Part shown: positions 44,245 to 52,360 of the stretch, in pieces
Layout: every line of letters starts with the position of its first letter
How positions within the stretch are numbered: position 1 is the first letter of the stretch
DNA from: Oscillospiraceae bacterium
GTDB taxonomy: Bacteria; Bacillota; Clostridia; Oscillospirales; Acutalibacteraceae
DNA length: 64,000 bases
Direction of reading: 5' to 3'
Assembly (NCBI GenBank): GCA_015066015.1
Contig: SVPE01000007.1
Location: 62,001-126,000, forward strand
Notes under the pieces: generated by a model
Database searches by the model: none
The model's input: only the letters and a program-made list of their open reading frames with translations
What the model was told of the DNA's origin: nothing
Translations under genes and position numbers: made by a program

Positions 44245-44999
44245 TTACAAAAAGAATTATTCCCTGTCTTGATGTAAGAAACGGCAGAGTTGTTAAGGGG
44301 GTAAATTTTGAAGGTTTAAGTGACGTGTCGTCACCGGTCAGCCTTGCAGAGTATTACAGTAACAATGGCGCCGATGAGCTTGTATTTTATGATATAACGG
44401 CTTCTTTTGAGGAGAGAAAGCTTTTTACTGATATTCTTACAGAGGTTGCTTCCAAGATTTTTATTCCTCTTACTGTGGGTGGAGGCATAAATACTCTTGA
44501 GGACTTCGAACGAGTGCTTGGATCTGGTGCTGATAAGGTAAGTGTTAATTCGGGCGCAATCAGAAATCCTGATCTTATCGAGCAGGCGGCAAAGCGTTAT
44601 GGAGATCAGTGTGTTGTGCTTTCGGCTGACATCAAGCGTGTTGACGGTGTTTTTCGCGTCTTTGCAAAAGGAGGCAGAGAAAACACCGGAATGGAAGCTA
44701 TTGAGTGGATTAAGCGCGGTGTTTCAATGGGGGCAGGTGAAATAGTCGTAAATTCTATCGATACCGACGGCGTGAAAAAGGGCTTTGATATTGAAATGCT
44801 CAAGGCGGTCTGTGAGGCTGTAAAGGTGCCCGTTATTGCTTCAGGCGGAGCAGGTTGCATTGATGATTTTACGAAGCTTTTCAATGAAGTGCCCGAAATA
44901 TCAGCGGGTCTTGCTGCTTCGATTTTTCATTTTGGCGAGGTTGCAATCAACGACCTTAAAAGCGAGCTGAAAAACAAAGGAATTACTGTGAGGTTATAA
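44241..44999 (+). CDS. hisF: Imidazole glycerol phosphate synthase, cyclase subunit
   Basis: This 252-residue TIM barrel closes the imidazole ring using ammonia from HisH. IIPCLDVRNGRVVKGVNF with the catalytic aspartate, FYDITAS, TVGGGI, LSADIKR and VIASGGAG are all at the expected places. It follows hisA with a 4-bp overlap and a GGAGG site. Confidence 0.97.
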   Translation: MITKRIIPCLDVRNGRVVKGVNFEGLSDVSSPVSLAEYYSNNGADELVFYDITASFEERKLFTDILTEVASKIFIPLTVGGGINTLEDFERVLGSGADKVSVNSGAIRNPDLIEQAAKRYGDQCVVLSADIKRVDGVFRVFAKGGRENTGMEAIEWIKRGVSMGAGEIVVNSIDTDGVKKGFDIEMLKAVCEAVKVPVIASGGAGCIDDFTKLFNEVPEISAGLAASIFHFGEVAINDLKSELKNKGITVRL

Positions 45000-45002
45000 T
45001 AT

Positions 45003-45662
45003 ATGGTTAATATTGATGAACTTAAATTTGATGATAAAGGACTTATTCCGGCTATTGTTGTTGATTCACTTTCGGGTAAAGTTCTTACTCTTGCCTATAT
45101 GAACAGAGAGAGTCTTGAAATTTCAGTTGAAAAGAAGCTTACATGCTTTTTCAGCCGTTCAAGACAGGAGCTCTGGCTCAAAGGCGAAACGAGCGGCAAT
45201 TATCAGCATATCGTTTCTATTACCGCTGATTGCGACAAGGATGCACTCGTTGTAGTTGTTGAAAAAGACGGACCTGCTTGCCATACGGGTACAGATTCCT
45301 GCTTCACTGCTCCTGTTTTTGAAAGTGATGAGCTTTCACACTTCACAATGGACGGACTTTACGAATTGCTTGAAGGAAGAAAAGTGAATCTTCCCGAAGG
45401 CTCTTACACTACATATCTTTTCCGGAAAGGCATCGATAAGATTCTTAAGAAAATAGGTGAGGAATCAACAGAGGTAATCATTGCCGGAAAGGCAAACGAT
45501 AAAAAGGAAACTATTTATGAAGTTGCCGACCTTGCGTATCATGTTATGGTGATGATGGTTGAAATGGGTATCAGCGTTGATGACATCAGAAAAGAGCTTG
45601 CTTCACGCCATATAATTGATCATAAGGTAAAACAGGAGAAAATGACAGGCAATGAGGCCTGA
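45003..45662 (+). CDS. hisI: Bifunctional PR-AMP cyclohydrolase / PR-ATP pyrophosphatase
   Basis: This 219-residue fusion performs steps two and three of histidine synthesis. The HisI half (about 1-110) has [28 protein letters not shown] and the metal cysteines in ITADCDKDA and [12 protein letters not shown]. The HisE half (about 118-215) has [14 protein letters not shown] and the [13 protein letters not shown] helix. The fusion is common and is often called hisIE. It is the last histidine gene of the operon. Confidence 0.95.
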   Translation: MVNIDELKFDDKGLIPAIVVDSLSGKVLTLAYMNRESLEISVEKKLTCFFSRSRQELWLKGETSGNYQHIVSITADCDKDALVVVVEKDGPACHTGTDSCFTAPVFESDELSHFTMDGLYELLEGRKVNLPEGSYTTYLFRKGIDKILKKIGEESTEVIIAGKANDKKETIYEVADLAYHVMVMMVEMGISVDDIRKELASRHIIDHKVKQEKMTGNEA

Positions 45663-45677
45663 TTCAGAGGATGTAAG

Positions 45678-46946
45678 ATGAAACTTAATGAAGTTGCACA
45701 GCAATATGCAGCAAAGATAAAGGATGAAAAACTGTCGAAGATGTTTGTACAGTGCTTTATGAGCACCTTTGACACAACTGCAAAATTTGAAAAAGACGGA
45801 AGTTGCTTTGTAATAACAGGTGATATACCTGCAATGTGGCTTCGCGATTCCTCTGCTCAGGTGAATCATTACATTCCTTTTGCAAAGGTTTCAGAAGAGG
45901 CTTACAGGATTATTTTCGGTCTTATTTGCCGTCAGGTAGGCTGCATTCTTACTGATCCCTATGCAAACGCCTTTAACCGTGAGGCTGATGGAAAAGGACA
46001 GACAAAAGATAAAACCGATTATAAGTCTCCTTATGTATGGGAAAGAAAGTATGAAATTGATTCACTTTGCTATCCGGTGCGACTTGCTTACCGTTTCTGG
46101 AAAGAGGTGGGTGAAACAAGGCATTTCACTTTCGAGTTTCATAAAGCAATAACAAAGATTATTGAGCTCTGGACTCTTGAGCAGAATCACAAAAATTCTC
46201 CCTACTTCTTCAAAAGATATTTCTGTCCTAAATCAGACACGCTTTCACATAAGGGTAAGGGTACTCCTGTCGCTTATACCGGTATGACGTGGTCTGGTTT
46301 CCGTCCGAGTGACGATGCTTGCGAATACGGTTACCTTGTGCCGTCGAATATGTTTGCGGTGGTTGTTCTCGGCTACATCAGCGAAATAGCTTCCGATGTA
46401 TACAAGGATCTTAATCTAAGCAAAAAAGCACTTGAGTTAATGAGCGAGATTCAGCAAGGTATTAACACTTTTGCAATAGCACGTTTTGAAGATAAAGACG
46501 TATATGCTTACGAAACTGACGGTTACGGTAATCACAACTTAATGGATGATGCCAATGTTCCGAGCCTTTTGTCGCTTCCGTATCTCGGTTATTGTGCTAA
46601 GGAGAATAAAATTTACAGAAATACACGTGCATTAATTCTGAGTTCAGGAAATCCCTATTATTATGAAGGTGCTTCAGCTAAAGGAATTGGCAGTCCGCAT
46701 ACCCCGAAAAATCACATCTGGCCGATTTCGCTTTGTATGCAGGGCCTCACCAGCAATTCTGAAAGTGAGATACTTGACATAATTCATACTCTCCGCAATA
46801 CTGATGCGGGTACAAATTATATGCATGAAAGCTTCCATAAGGACAACCCGGAAAAATTCACCAGAGAGTGGTTTTCCTGGGCGAATACGCTTTTTGCGGA
46901 GCTTATTATTATGTACCTTGACGAATTCGAGGGAACTGAGCTATAA
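45678..46946 (+). CDS. Glycoside hydrolase family 125 exo-alpha-1,6-mannosidase
   Basis: This 422-residue protein fits GH125, metal-independent inverting exo-alpha-mannosidases studied in Clostridium perfringens and Streptococcus. Conserved segments include DIPAMWLRDSSAQVNHY, the DPYANAFNREADG substrate-loop region, WERKYEIDSLCYPVRLAYRFW, SGFRPSDDACEYGYLVPSNMF, and C-terminal MHESFHKDNPEKFTREWFSWAN. There is no signal peptide, so it acts in the cytoplasm. It lies 15 bp after hisIE with no promoter between, so it appears to be part of the his transcript. The GH38 enzyme at 10.9 kb is a plausible functional partner. Confidence 0.92.
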   Translation: MKLNEVAQQYAAKIKDEKLSKMFVQCFMSTFDTTAKFEKDGSCFVITGDIPAMWLRDSSAQVNHYIPFAKVSEEAYRIIFGLICRQVGCILTDPYANAFNREADGKGQTKDKTDYKSPYVWERKYEIDSLCYPVRLAYRFWKEVGETRHFTFEFHKAITKIIELWTLEQNHKNSPYFFKRYFCPKSDTLSHKGKGTPVAYTGMTWSGFRPSDDACEYGYLVPSNMFAVVVLGYISEIASDVYKDLNLSKKALELMSEIQQGINTFAIARFEDKDVYAYETDGYGNHNLMDDANVPSLLSLPYLGYCAKENKIYRNTRALILSSGNPYYYEGASAKGIGSPHTPKNHIWPISLCMQGLTSNSESEILDIIHTLRNTDAGTNYMHESFHKDNPEKFTREWFSWANTLFAELIIMYLDEFEGTEL

Positions 46947-46957
46947 TTAATTTACTT

Positions 46958-46993
46958 AATGACCCTCATTATCAGATGGCGGTCATTTTTTTG
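46958..46993 (+). terminator. Terminator after the GH125 gene, end of the his transcript
   Basis: AATGACC (46958-46964) pairs with GGTCATT (46981-46987), 16-nt loop, followed by a T-run. Confidence 0.75.
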
Positions 46994-47124
46994 GTTTAAT
47001 AAGGCGTATACACCTTTTTTTATTTGCAGACGAGCATGTTGAAAAAAATTTAGAAAACAGTAGAAATTTCTTTTATTATTTGGTATCATAATAAAAATTG
47101 TAATATTGTAAGGAAGGTGACACA

Positions 47125-47682
47125 ATGTCAGATTTAAACAATAATGTAAATAATAAAGGCAGATCGCTTAAGATCGGTTTTCTCGGAACGGTGGGATATA
47201 TTCTTTTGCTCGTTTTCGTTTATCTTGCCGTCAGCTTTTTGACATCTGCGTGGGGTTGGACATGGCTTCTTCTTGTCGGAGGCTTGCTTGTGCCGGCGGG
47301 GCTTCTTATGATTCTATCTGCATTCAGAGGAACAAAAAGCGGTGTTTTACAAAGAGCCGGCATCTTTTTCGGGGTCATGCTGATTGTAACTGTTCTTTTT
47401 CTTTTTATGCAGATTATTCTGGGTGTTAGTAAAAGCTGGGTGCTCTTTCTTCTTGGTATAGTTGCCGCACTCCTTGCCGATGCAGGTTATGCAACTGCCA
47501 GAAAAGAAAAGGTCAGTTATGCAACCTATGCCGCTTACATTCCGATAATTTCAACGCTCATTTATGTTATAGGCGGACTTGCAAGAGTTATTCCGTGGCA
47601 TCCCGGCTGGATGCTTATCCTTGCATCGATAATTGTTGATATTTTTATTCTTTTGTTCAGTGTTATTACTTCAAAAAAATAA
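47125..47682 (+). CDS. Polytopic membrane protein of unknown function
   Basis: This 185-residue protein is not recognised. A short polar N-terminus rich in asparagine is followed by about six hydrophobic helices (roughly residues 18-40, 44-65, 77-98, 103-118, 132-150 and 158-180) and a lysine-rich end. No charged residue pattern or catalytic motif suggests a transport or enzyme function. An AAGGAAGGTG site lies 8 bp before the ATG, and the gene stands alone. Confidence 0.8.
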   Translation: MSDLNNNVNNKGRSLKIGFLGTVGYILLLVFVYLAVSFLTSAWGWTWLLLVGGLLVPAGLLMILSAFRGTKSGVLQRAGIFFGVMLIVTVLFLFMQIILGVSKSWVLFLLGIVAALLADAGYATARKEKVSYATYAAYIPIISTLIYVIGGLARVIPWHPGWMLILASIIVDIFILLFSVITSKK

Positions 47683-47701
47683 TATGTGAATATTTTATTA
47701 T

Positions 47702-47757
47702 CGTATTAATGATATATGAAACGGATGTTGTTTATGCAGCATCCGTTTCCTAATACG
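47702..47757. repeat. Nested inverted repeat between the membrane protein gene and lon
   Basis: Outer arms CGTATTA (47702-47708) and TAATACG (47751-47757) enclose a 13-bp stem, GAAACGGATGTTG with CAGCATCCGTTTC, around TTTATG. The strict T-run of a terminator is missing, so it may be a weak terminator or a folded 3' end. Confidence 0.6.
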
Positions 47758-47792
47758 TGGATTTTTAAAAGCTTCTTTTTAACATATAGTTG

Positions 47793-47821
47793 TTGATTTA
47801 CTCAAACAATTGTTGTATAAT
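47793..47821 (+). promoter_or_regulatory. Promoter of lon
   Basis: TTGATT at 47793-47798, 17-bp spacer, TATAAT at 47816-47821. A perfect palindrome AACAATTGTT lies in the spacer (47805-47814) and could bind a regulator; it is not a CtsR or CIRCE site. Confidence 0.75.
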
Positions 47822-47858
47822 GATTTAGATTTATGATTTATTAAGGAATGGTAAAAAA

Positions 47859-50279
47859 ATGGCAGTAAACAGAATTCATAAAGCAATACCAACTGTTGCT
47901 ATAAGAGGAATCGTTATTTTTCCCGGCATCAGGTTTCATTTTGATATAGCGCGCAGTATGTCAACTGCGGCAATTGAAGCATCTATGGAACAAGGTCAGA
48001 AGGTTTTTCTTGTAGCACAGAAGGATCCCTCAATTGAAAATCCAACACCGGACGATCTTTACAGAATGGGTGTTATTGCTAATATAAAGCAAATCATCAA
48101 GGATCCGAAAGCAAATCAGATCAAGGTTGTTGTAGAAGGCTCGGTAAGAGCTGAAATTACCGATATTGAAGCAACTGATCCTTATTTTATCTGCAATGTA
48201 AGAGAAAGAAAAACTCCCGATGTAAGCGAAGAAGATATCGAATACAAGGAAGCACTTGTAAACAAACTCAAGACGGAGCTGTTTAATTTTATGCAGTTCA
48301 CCTCGAGAAATGAGGAAGAAGCACGTCGTGATGTTGAAATATTCTATTCAAATGATGCAAGTGATTTTTCTGACTTTGTGGCAGGTAATGTTATACCTGA
48401 TTTTTATGTAAAACAGAATTTGCTTGAAAGAGTCTCTCTTATTTCCAGAATGGAGCTTCTTATAGATGCTCTGCGAAAAGAAAATAATATTCTTGAGCTT
48501 GAAAACCGTATTGAGAATCAGGTAGAGCAGCAGATGGAATCAAACCAAAGGGATTATTATCTCAGAGAGAAAATCCGCGCAATTTATTCTGAATTGGGTG
48601 AGGGTGAAGATACTCTTTCCGACTCTCAGAAATATAAAGCAAAAATCCGTCAGCTTAAGTGTTCCGATGAAATTAAGGAGAAGCTTATTTCTGAATGTGA
48701 CAAGCTTTCAAAAATGCAGGGCACATCAGTTGATGCAGCTATTATCAGATCATATCTTGATACGGCGTTGTCTTTGAATTTCGGTGTTTACACAGTGGAT
48801 AACCTTGATGTTGAGAGGGCAGAGTCAATACTTGAAGAGGACCATTACGGACTTAAAAAAGTAAAAGAGCGTTTTGTTGAAATGCTTGCAATTAAATCGC
48901 GCACTGAAGACATTAAAGGACAGATCATCTGTCTTGTCGGACCTCCGGGTGTCGGTAAGACATCAATCGTACGCAGTGTTGCAAAGGCAATGGGCAGAAA
49001 ATATGTCAGAATGTCTTTAGGTGGCGTCAGTGATGAATCTGAAATAAGAGGTCACAGGAAGACTTACGTTGGTGCAATGCCCGGCAGAATAGTTAATGCA
49101 CTTATACAGGCCAAGACATTTAATCCTGTTATTTTGCTTGACGAAATTGATAAACTCGGTAAAGATTACAAGGGCGACCCTGCATCTGCTCTGCTTGAGG
49201 TGCTTGACCCTGAGCAGAACAACACCTTCAGAGACAACTATATGGAGTTTCCGATTGATCTTAGCAAGGTAGTTTTCATAACAACGGCAAACGACGCTTC
49301 TGCTATTCCCGGACCTCTTTATGACAGAATGGAAGTAATTGAGCTTGTTAGTTATACCCAGCAGGAAAAGGAGATAATAGCAAAGCAACATCTTATAAAA
49401 AAGCAGACAGAGCTTCACGGTCTGAACGGAAACAGCATCCGATTTACAGATGAAGCAATAAGTGAAATGGTTACGGCTTATACATCTGAAGCCGGTGTAA
49501 GAAGACTTGAACAGGTTATAGCCGCTGTTTGCAGAAAAAGTGCCGTGCTTATTGAAAAAGGTGAGCTTAAGCGTGTTAATGTTACAAAAGATGTATTAAG
49601 TAAATTTTTAGGCCCCGGCAGATATAAGAAGGATGATCTTCTCGGCGAGGATGCCGTAGGCGTAGTAAATGGTCTGGCATGGACTCGCGTCGGTGGTGAA
49701 TTGCTTCAGGTTGAGGCCGTCACAATGGAAGGTGACGGTAAAATTGAGATCACCGGTTCACTCGGTGATGTTATGAAAGAATCTGCTAAAGCTGCGTATA
49801 GTTTTTTAAGGAGCAAAAAAGAGAAATACGGCATTTCTATTGAGTCGTTTACAAAAAATGATATTCATATTCATGTGCCTCAGGGGGCAGTACCGAAGGA
49901 CGGTCCTTCTGCCGGAGTTACTATTGCTACGGCATTGCTTTCTGCTCTGACCGGTAACACGGTGGATAAATCGGTTGCAATGACAGGCGAAATTACTCTT
50001 ACGGGCCGAGTTCTTCCTATTGGCGGACTCAGAGAAAAGTCGATGGCAGCATATAAGGCAGGAATCAAAAAGGTTATTATCCCTAAGGACAATTATGTTG
50101 ACTTATGGGAGATAGATGATGTTGTTAAGGAAAATGTTGAGTTTATACCTGTATCAAGGCTGGATGAGGTTTTTGCAATAGCTGTAAAGAACAGTGCTTC
50201 GGATGGCAAATCATCGGTAATTTTTTCTCATCACGATATAGTTATAAACAACAGGAGGAAAAATAATGAGGTTCGATAA
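47859..50279 (+). CDS. lon: ATP-dependent protease Lon
   Basis: This 806-residue protease degrades misfolded and regulatory proteins. The N-terminal substrate domain (about 10-200) leads into a coiled-coil, then the AAA+ module with Walker A GPPGVGKTS (about 363) and Walker B ILLDEIDKL. The protease domain has the catalytic serine in PKDGPSAGVT and the lysine in GLREKSMAAYKAG. The C-terminal tail is longer than usual by about 20 residues. The ysxC gene begins 14 bp inside its end, matching the Bacillus lonA-ysxC pair. Confidence 0.97.
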   Translation: MAVNRIHKAIPTVAIRGIVIFPGIRFHFDIARSMSTAAIEASMEQGQKVFLVAQKDPSIENPTPDDLYRMGVIANIKQIIKDPKANQIKVVVEGSVRAEITDIEATDPYFICNVRERKTPDVSEEDIEYKEALVNKLKTELFNFMQFTSRNEEEARRDVEIFYSNDASDFSDFVAGNVIPDFYVKQNLLERVSLISRMELLIDALRKENNILELENRIENQVEQQMESNQRDYYLREKIRAIYSELGEGEDTLSDSQKYKAKIRQLKCSDEIKEKLISECDKLSKMQGTSVDAAIIRSYLDTALSLNFGVYTVDNLDVERAESILEEDHYGLKKVKERFVEMLAIKSRTEDIKGQIICLVGPPGVGKTSIVRSVAKAMGRKYVRMSLGGVSDESEIRGHRKTYVGAMPGRIVNALIQAKTFNPVILLDEIDKLGKDYKGDPASALLEVLDPEQNNTFRDNYMEFPIDLSKVVFITTANDASAIPGPLYDRMEVIELVSYTQQEKEIIAKQHLIKKQTELHGLNGNSIRFTDEAISEMVTAYTSEAGVRRLEQVIAAVCRKSAVLIEKGELKRVNVTKDVLSKFLGPGRYKKDDLLGEDAVGVVNGLAWTRVGGELLQVEAVTMEGDGKIEITGSLGDVMKESAKAAYSFLRSKKEKYGISIESFTKNDIHIHVPQGAVPKDGPSAGVTIATALLSALTGNTVDKSVAMTGEITLTGRVLPIGGLREKSMAAYKAGIKKVIIPKDNYVDLWEIDDVVKENVEFIPVSRLDEVFAIAVKNSASDGKSSVIFSHHDIVINNRRKNNEVR

Positions 50280-50856
50280 TCCTGTATTTGAGACATCCTT
50301 TGGATCATTCAAGCAACTCAAAGCTTCAGATTTACCCGAAGTTGCTTTTTCCGGAAGATCCAATGTAGGTAAAAGCTCACTTCTTAACAGATTGCTTTCA
50401 CGCAAGTCTCTTGCAAGGGTGAGCTCTGTGCCGGGAAAAACAGTAACTATTAACTTCTTCAGGGTTGATAAATGCCGTTTCGTCGATTTGCCCGGTTACG
50501 GATATGCTAAGGTGGCACGTGACGAAAAGCTTCGTTGGGCTGAGCTTATGGAAGGTTATTTTTCATCCGGCAGAGACATCAGGCTTGTTGTTCAGCTTAT
50601 CGATATGAGACATATGCCATCCGAGCAGGACATTGATATGATTGAGTATATGATAAGTATGAATATACCTTTTGTTGTTGCACTTACAAAATGTGATAAG
50701 CTCAACAAAACTGAAAAAATGAATCAGTTAGAGGCAATATGTTCACTTCTTGCAAAGTACGGAAATATAAGCGTTATTCCTTTTTCAAGCACAAAGGGCG
50801 ACGGTGTTGATGAGCTTCGTGCATTAATTTCCGGGGCGATAGAAGGTGAACAGTAA
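50266..50856 (+). CDS. ysxC: Ribosome biogenesis GTPase YsxC/EngB
   Basis: This 196-residue GTPase assists late 50S subunit assembly. G1 is GRSNVGKSSL (about 26-35), G3 is VDLPGYGYAK, G4 is TKCD and G5 is FSSTKG. Length and motifs are typical. It overlaps lon by 14 bp, with GGAGG at 50253-50257 as ribosome binding site, and its stop shares one base with the next start. Confidence 0.96.
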   Translation: MRFDNPVFETSFGSFKQLKASDLPEVAFSGRSNVGKSSLLNRLLSRKSLARVSSVPGKTVTINFFRVDKCRFVDLPGYGYAKVARDEKLRWAELMEGYFSSGRDIRLVVQLIDMRHMPSEQDIDMIEYMISMNIPFVVALTKCDKLNKTEKMNQLEAICSLLAKYGNISVIPFSSTKGDGVDELRALISGAIEGEQ

Positions 50857-51431
50857 TGAAAAAGATTTTTTGTGATAAGCTTAAAAGTAATCCTGTAATC
50901 GTCGGTCTGAAAGATATGTCAAATCTTGACGATGCTTTGAAATCTGATTGCTCCGTTATATTTCTTCTTTGCGGTACAATTTTTGATGTGAAGGATACGG
51001 TTCACAAGGTAAAAGAGGCGGGTAAGCTTATTTTTATTCACGTTGATCTTCTTGACGGATTTTCGAAGGATACAACCGCTCTTAAGTATATAAGCAGCGA
51101 AATATGTCCCGACGGTATTATTTCAACCAAAAACAGTATACTTAAGGCAGCAAAAAAGCTTGGCTTGCTTACTGTACAAAGAGTATTTATTATTGACTCT
51201 CTTTCAATTGATACAGCAGTCAATGCATCTCAGCTTATAAATCCCGATGCAATTGAAATTATGCCGGGTATAATGCCTCGTATCATTGAAAAGTTGAGTT
51301 CAAGTATGGACGTGCCGGTTATTGTAGGCGGTCTTGTAAGCGCAGAAGAAGATGTTTCGGTTGCCGTCAAATGCGGTGCTCTCGGAGTTTCTACTTCATC
51401 GAAGGAATTATGGAGGACAAAGATATGTTAA
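50856..51431 (+). CDS. glpP: Glycerol-3-phosphate-responsive antiterminator (GlpP family)
   Basis: This 191-residue protein has the G3P_antiterm barrel: NPVIVGLKDMSNLDDAL, FIHVDLLDGFSKD, CPDGIISTKN, and IEIMPGIMPRIIEKL followed by VIVGGLVSAEEDV. In Bacillus GlpP binds glp leader mRNA when glycerol 3-phosphate is present and prevents termination. No glpFK or glpD operon is in this window, so its target lies elsewhere. It overlaps ysxC by one base. Confidence 0.88.
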   Translation: MKKIFCDKLKSNPVIVGLKDMSNLDDALKSDCSVIFLLCGTIFDVKDTVHKVKEAGKLIFIHVDLLDGFSKDTTALKYISSEICPDGIISTKNSILKAAKKLGLLTVQRVFIIDSLSIDTAVNASQLINPDAIEIMPGIMPRIIEKLSSSMDVPVIVGGLVSAEEDVSVAVKCGALGVSTSSKELWRTKIC

Positions 51432-51982
51432 AAATCAGAAAATATCAGGAAAAAGATAAACCTGCTGCTTTAAAAATTCTCGTTGAGACATCGAGAATTC
51501 CTACCGAAACAGAGAAAGACCTTGCTTATCTCAGACTTATGTATAACGACTATTATACAGAAGTTGAGCCGGAAAATTGCTTTGTGGCGGTAAACGAGGA
51601 TGATGAAGCTGTCGGATATATCATTTGCGCGTCTGACCACAAAAGGTTCAAGAGGCTGTTTAAAAAGTTTTATCTTCCCGAAATCAAGGAATTGGGCAGA
51701 GATTACTATACCCGTGCGCTTATGGATATCTACGGCCATATTTTCTTTGAAAAGAAATATACTGCGCATCTTCACATCAATGTTCTCAGTGTGTGTCAGG
51801 GACAGGGCACCGGCTCTCAACTTATGGATGCATTGAAAAATGAACTCAGACTTAAGGGTGTAAAAGGTCTCATGCTTTCGTGTGCCGCAGATAATGACGG
51901 TGCTATCAGATTTTATAAGCGAAACGGCTTCAAGGAGCTTTTAACAATAGCAGGCGGCTGCATAATGGCAACTGAATTATAA
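51425..51982 (+). CDS. GNAT-family N-acetyltransferase
   Basis: This protein of about 185 residues has the GNAT fold with the acetyl-CoA loop VCQGQGTGSQLMDAL and the C-terminal AIRFYKRNGFKEL. The substrate is unknown. The start at 51425 is preferred because GGAGG (51412-51416) lies 8 bp upstream; an ATG at 51410 is a possible longer start. It overlaps glpP by 7 bp and so ends the lon-ysxC-glpP transcript. Confidence 0.85.
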   Translation: MLKIRKYQEKDKPAALKILVETSRIPTETEKDLAYLRLMYNDYYTEVEPENCFVAVNEDDEAVGYIICASDHKRFKRLFKKFYLPEIKELGRDYYTRALMDIYGHIFFEKKYTAHLHINVLSVCQGQGTGSQLMDALKNELRLKGVKGLMLSCAADNDGAIRFYKRNGFKELLTIAGGCIMATEL

Positions 51983-52035
51983 ATGTATAAACAAATTAAT
52001 TGTGTCAATAATAAAACCGAAGGAGTTGAATTGAC

Positions 52036-52242
52036 ATGATTGATAAAATAGCATTGATTCTTGCTATTGTAGGAGGACTTAACTGGGGGCTTATCGGGAT
52101 TTTTCAGTTTGATCTTGTTGCTTGGATTTTCGGCGGACAAAGCGGAATCTTTTCCCGTATAATATATACTCTGGTTGCCCTTGGTGCAATATGGTGCATT
52201 TCATTACTTTTCAGTGACAGAAAATGCAGTGAAAAAGAATAA
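52036..52242 (+). CDS. DUF378 family small membrane protein
   Basis: This 68-residue protein has two transmembrane helices and the DUF378 (YuzA-like) opening KIALILAIVGGLNWGLIG, then VAWIFG and the second helix IIYTLVALGAIWCISLLF. The family is widespread and of unknown function. An AAGGAG site lies before the ATG and a terminator directly behind. It could be in the lon transcript or on its own. Confidence 0.88.
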   Translation: MIDKIALILAIVGGLNWGLIGIFQFDLVAWIFGGQSGIFSRIIYTLVALGAIWCISLLFSDRKCSEKE

Positions 52243-52248
52243 AAATTT

Positions 52249-52280
52249 CTCCGATGTGTTTTTCATATCGGAGATTTTTT
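52249..52280 (+). terminator. Terminator after the DUF378 gene
   Basis: CTCCGAT (52249-52255) pairs with ATCGGAG (52267-52273), followed by TTTTTT. Confidence 0.8.
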
Positions 52281-52300
52281 CTTAAAGATTAATTTAAATG

Positions 52301-52329
52301 TAGACATAAATTGAAAGCTGTGTTAAAAT
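52301..52329 (+). promoter_or_regulatory. Promoter of the UxaA-family gene
   Basis: TAGACA at 52301-52306, 17-bp spacer, TAAAAT at 52324-52329. Confidence 0.55.
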
Positions 52330-52360
52330 GATTGCGAACTTTGATTGATTGGAGAAAATA

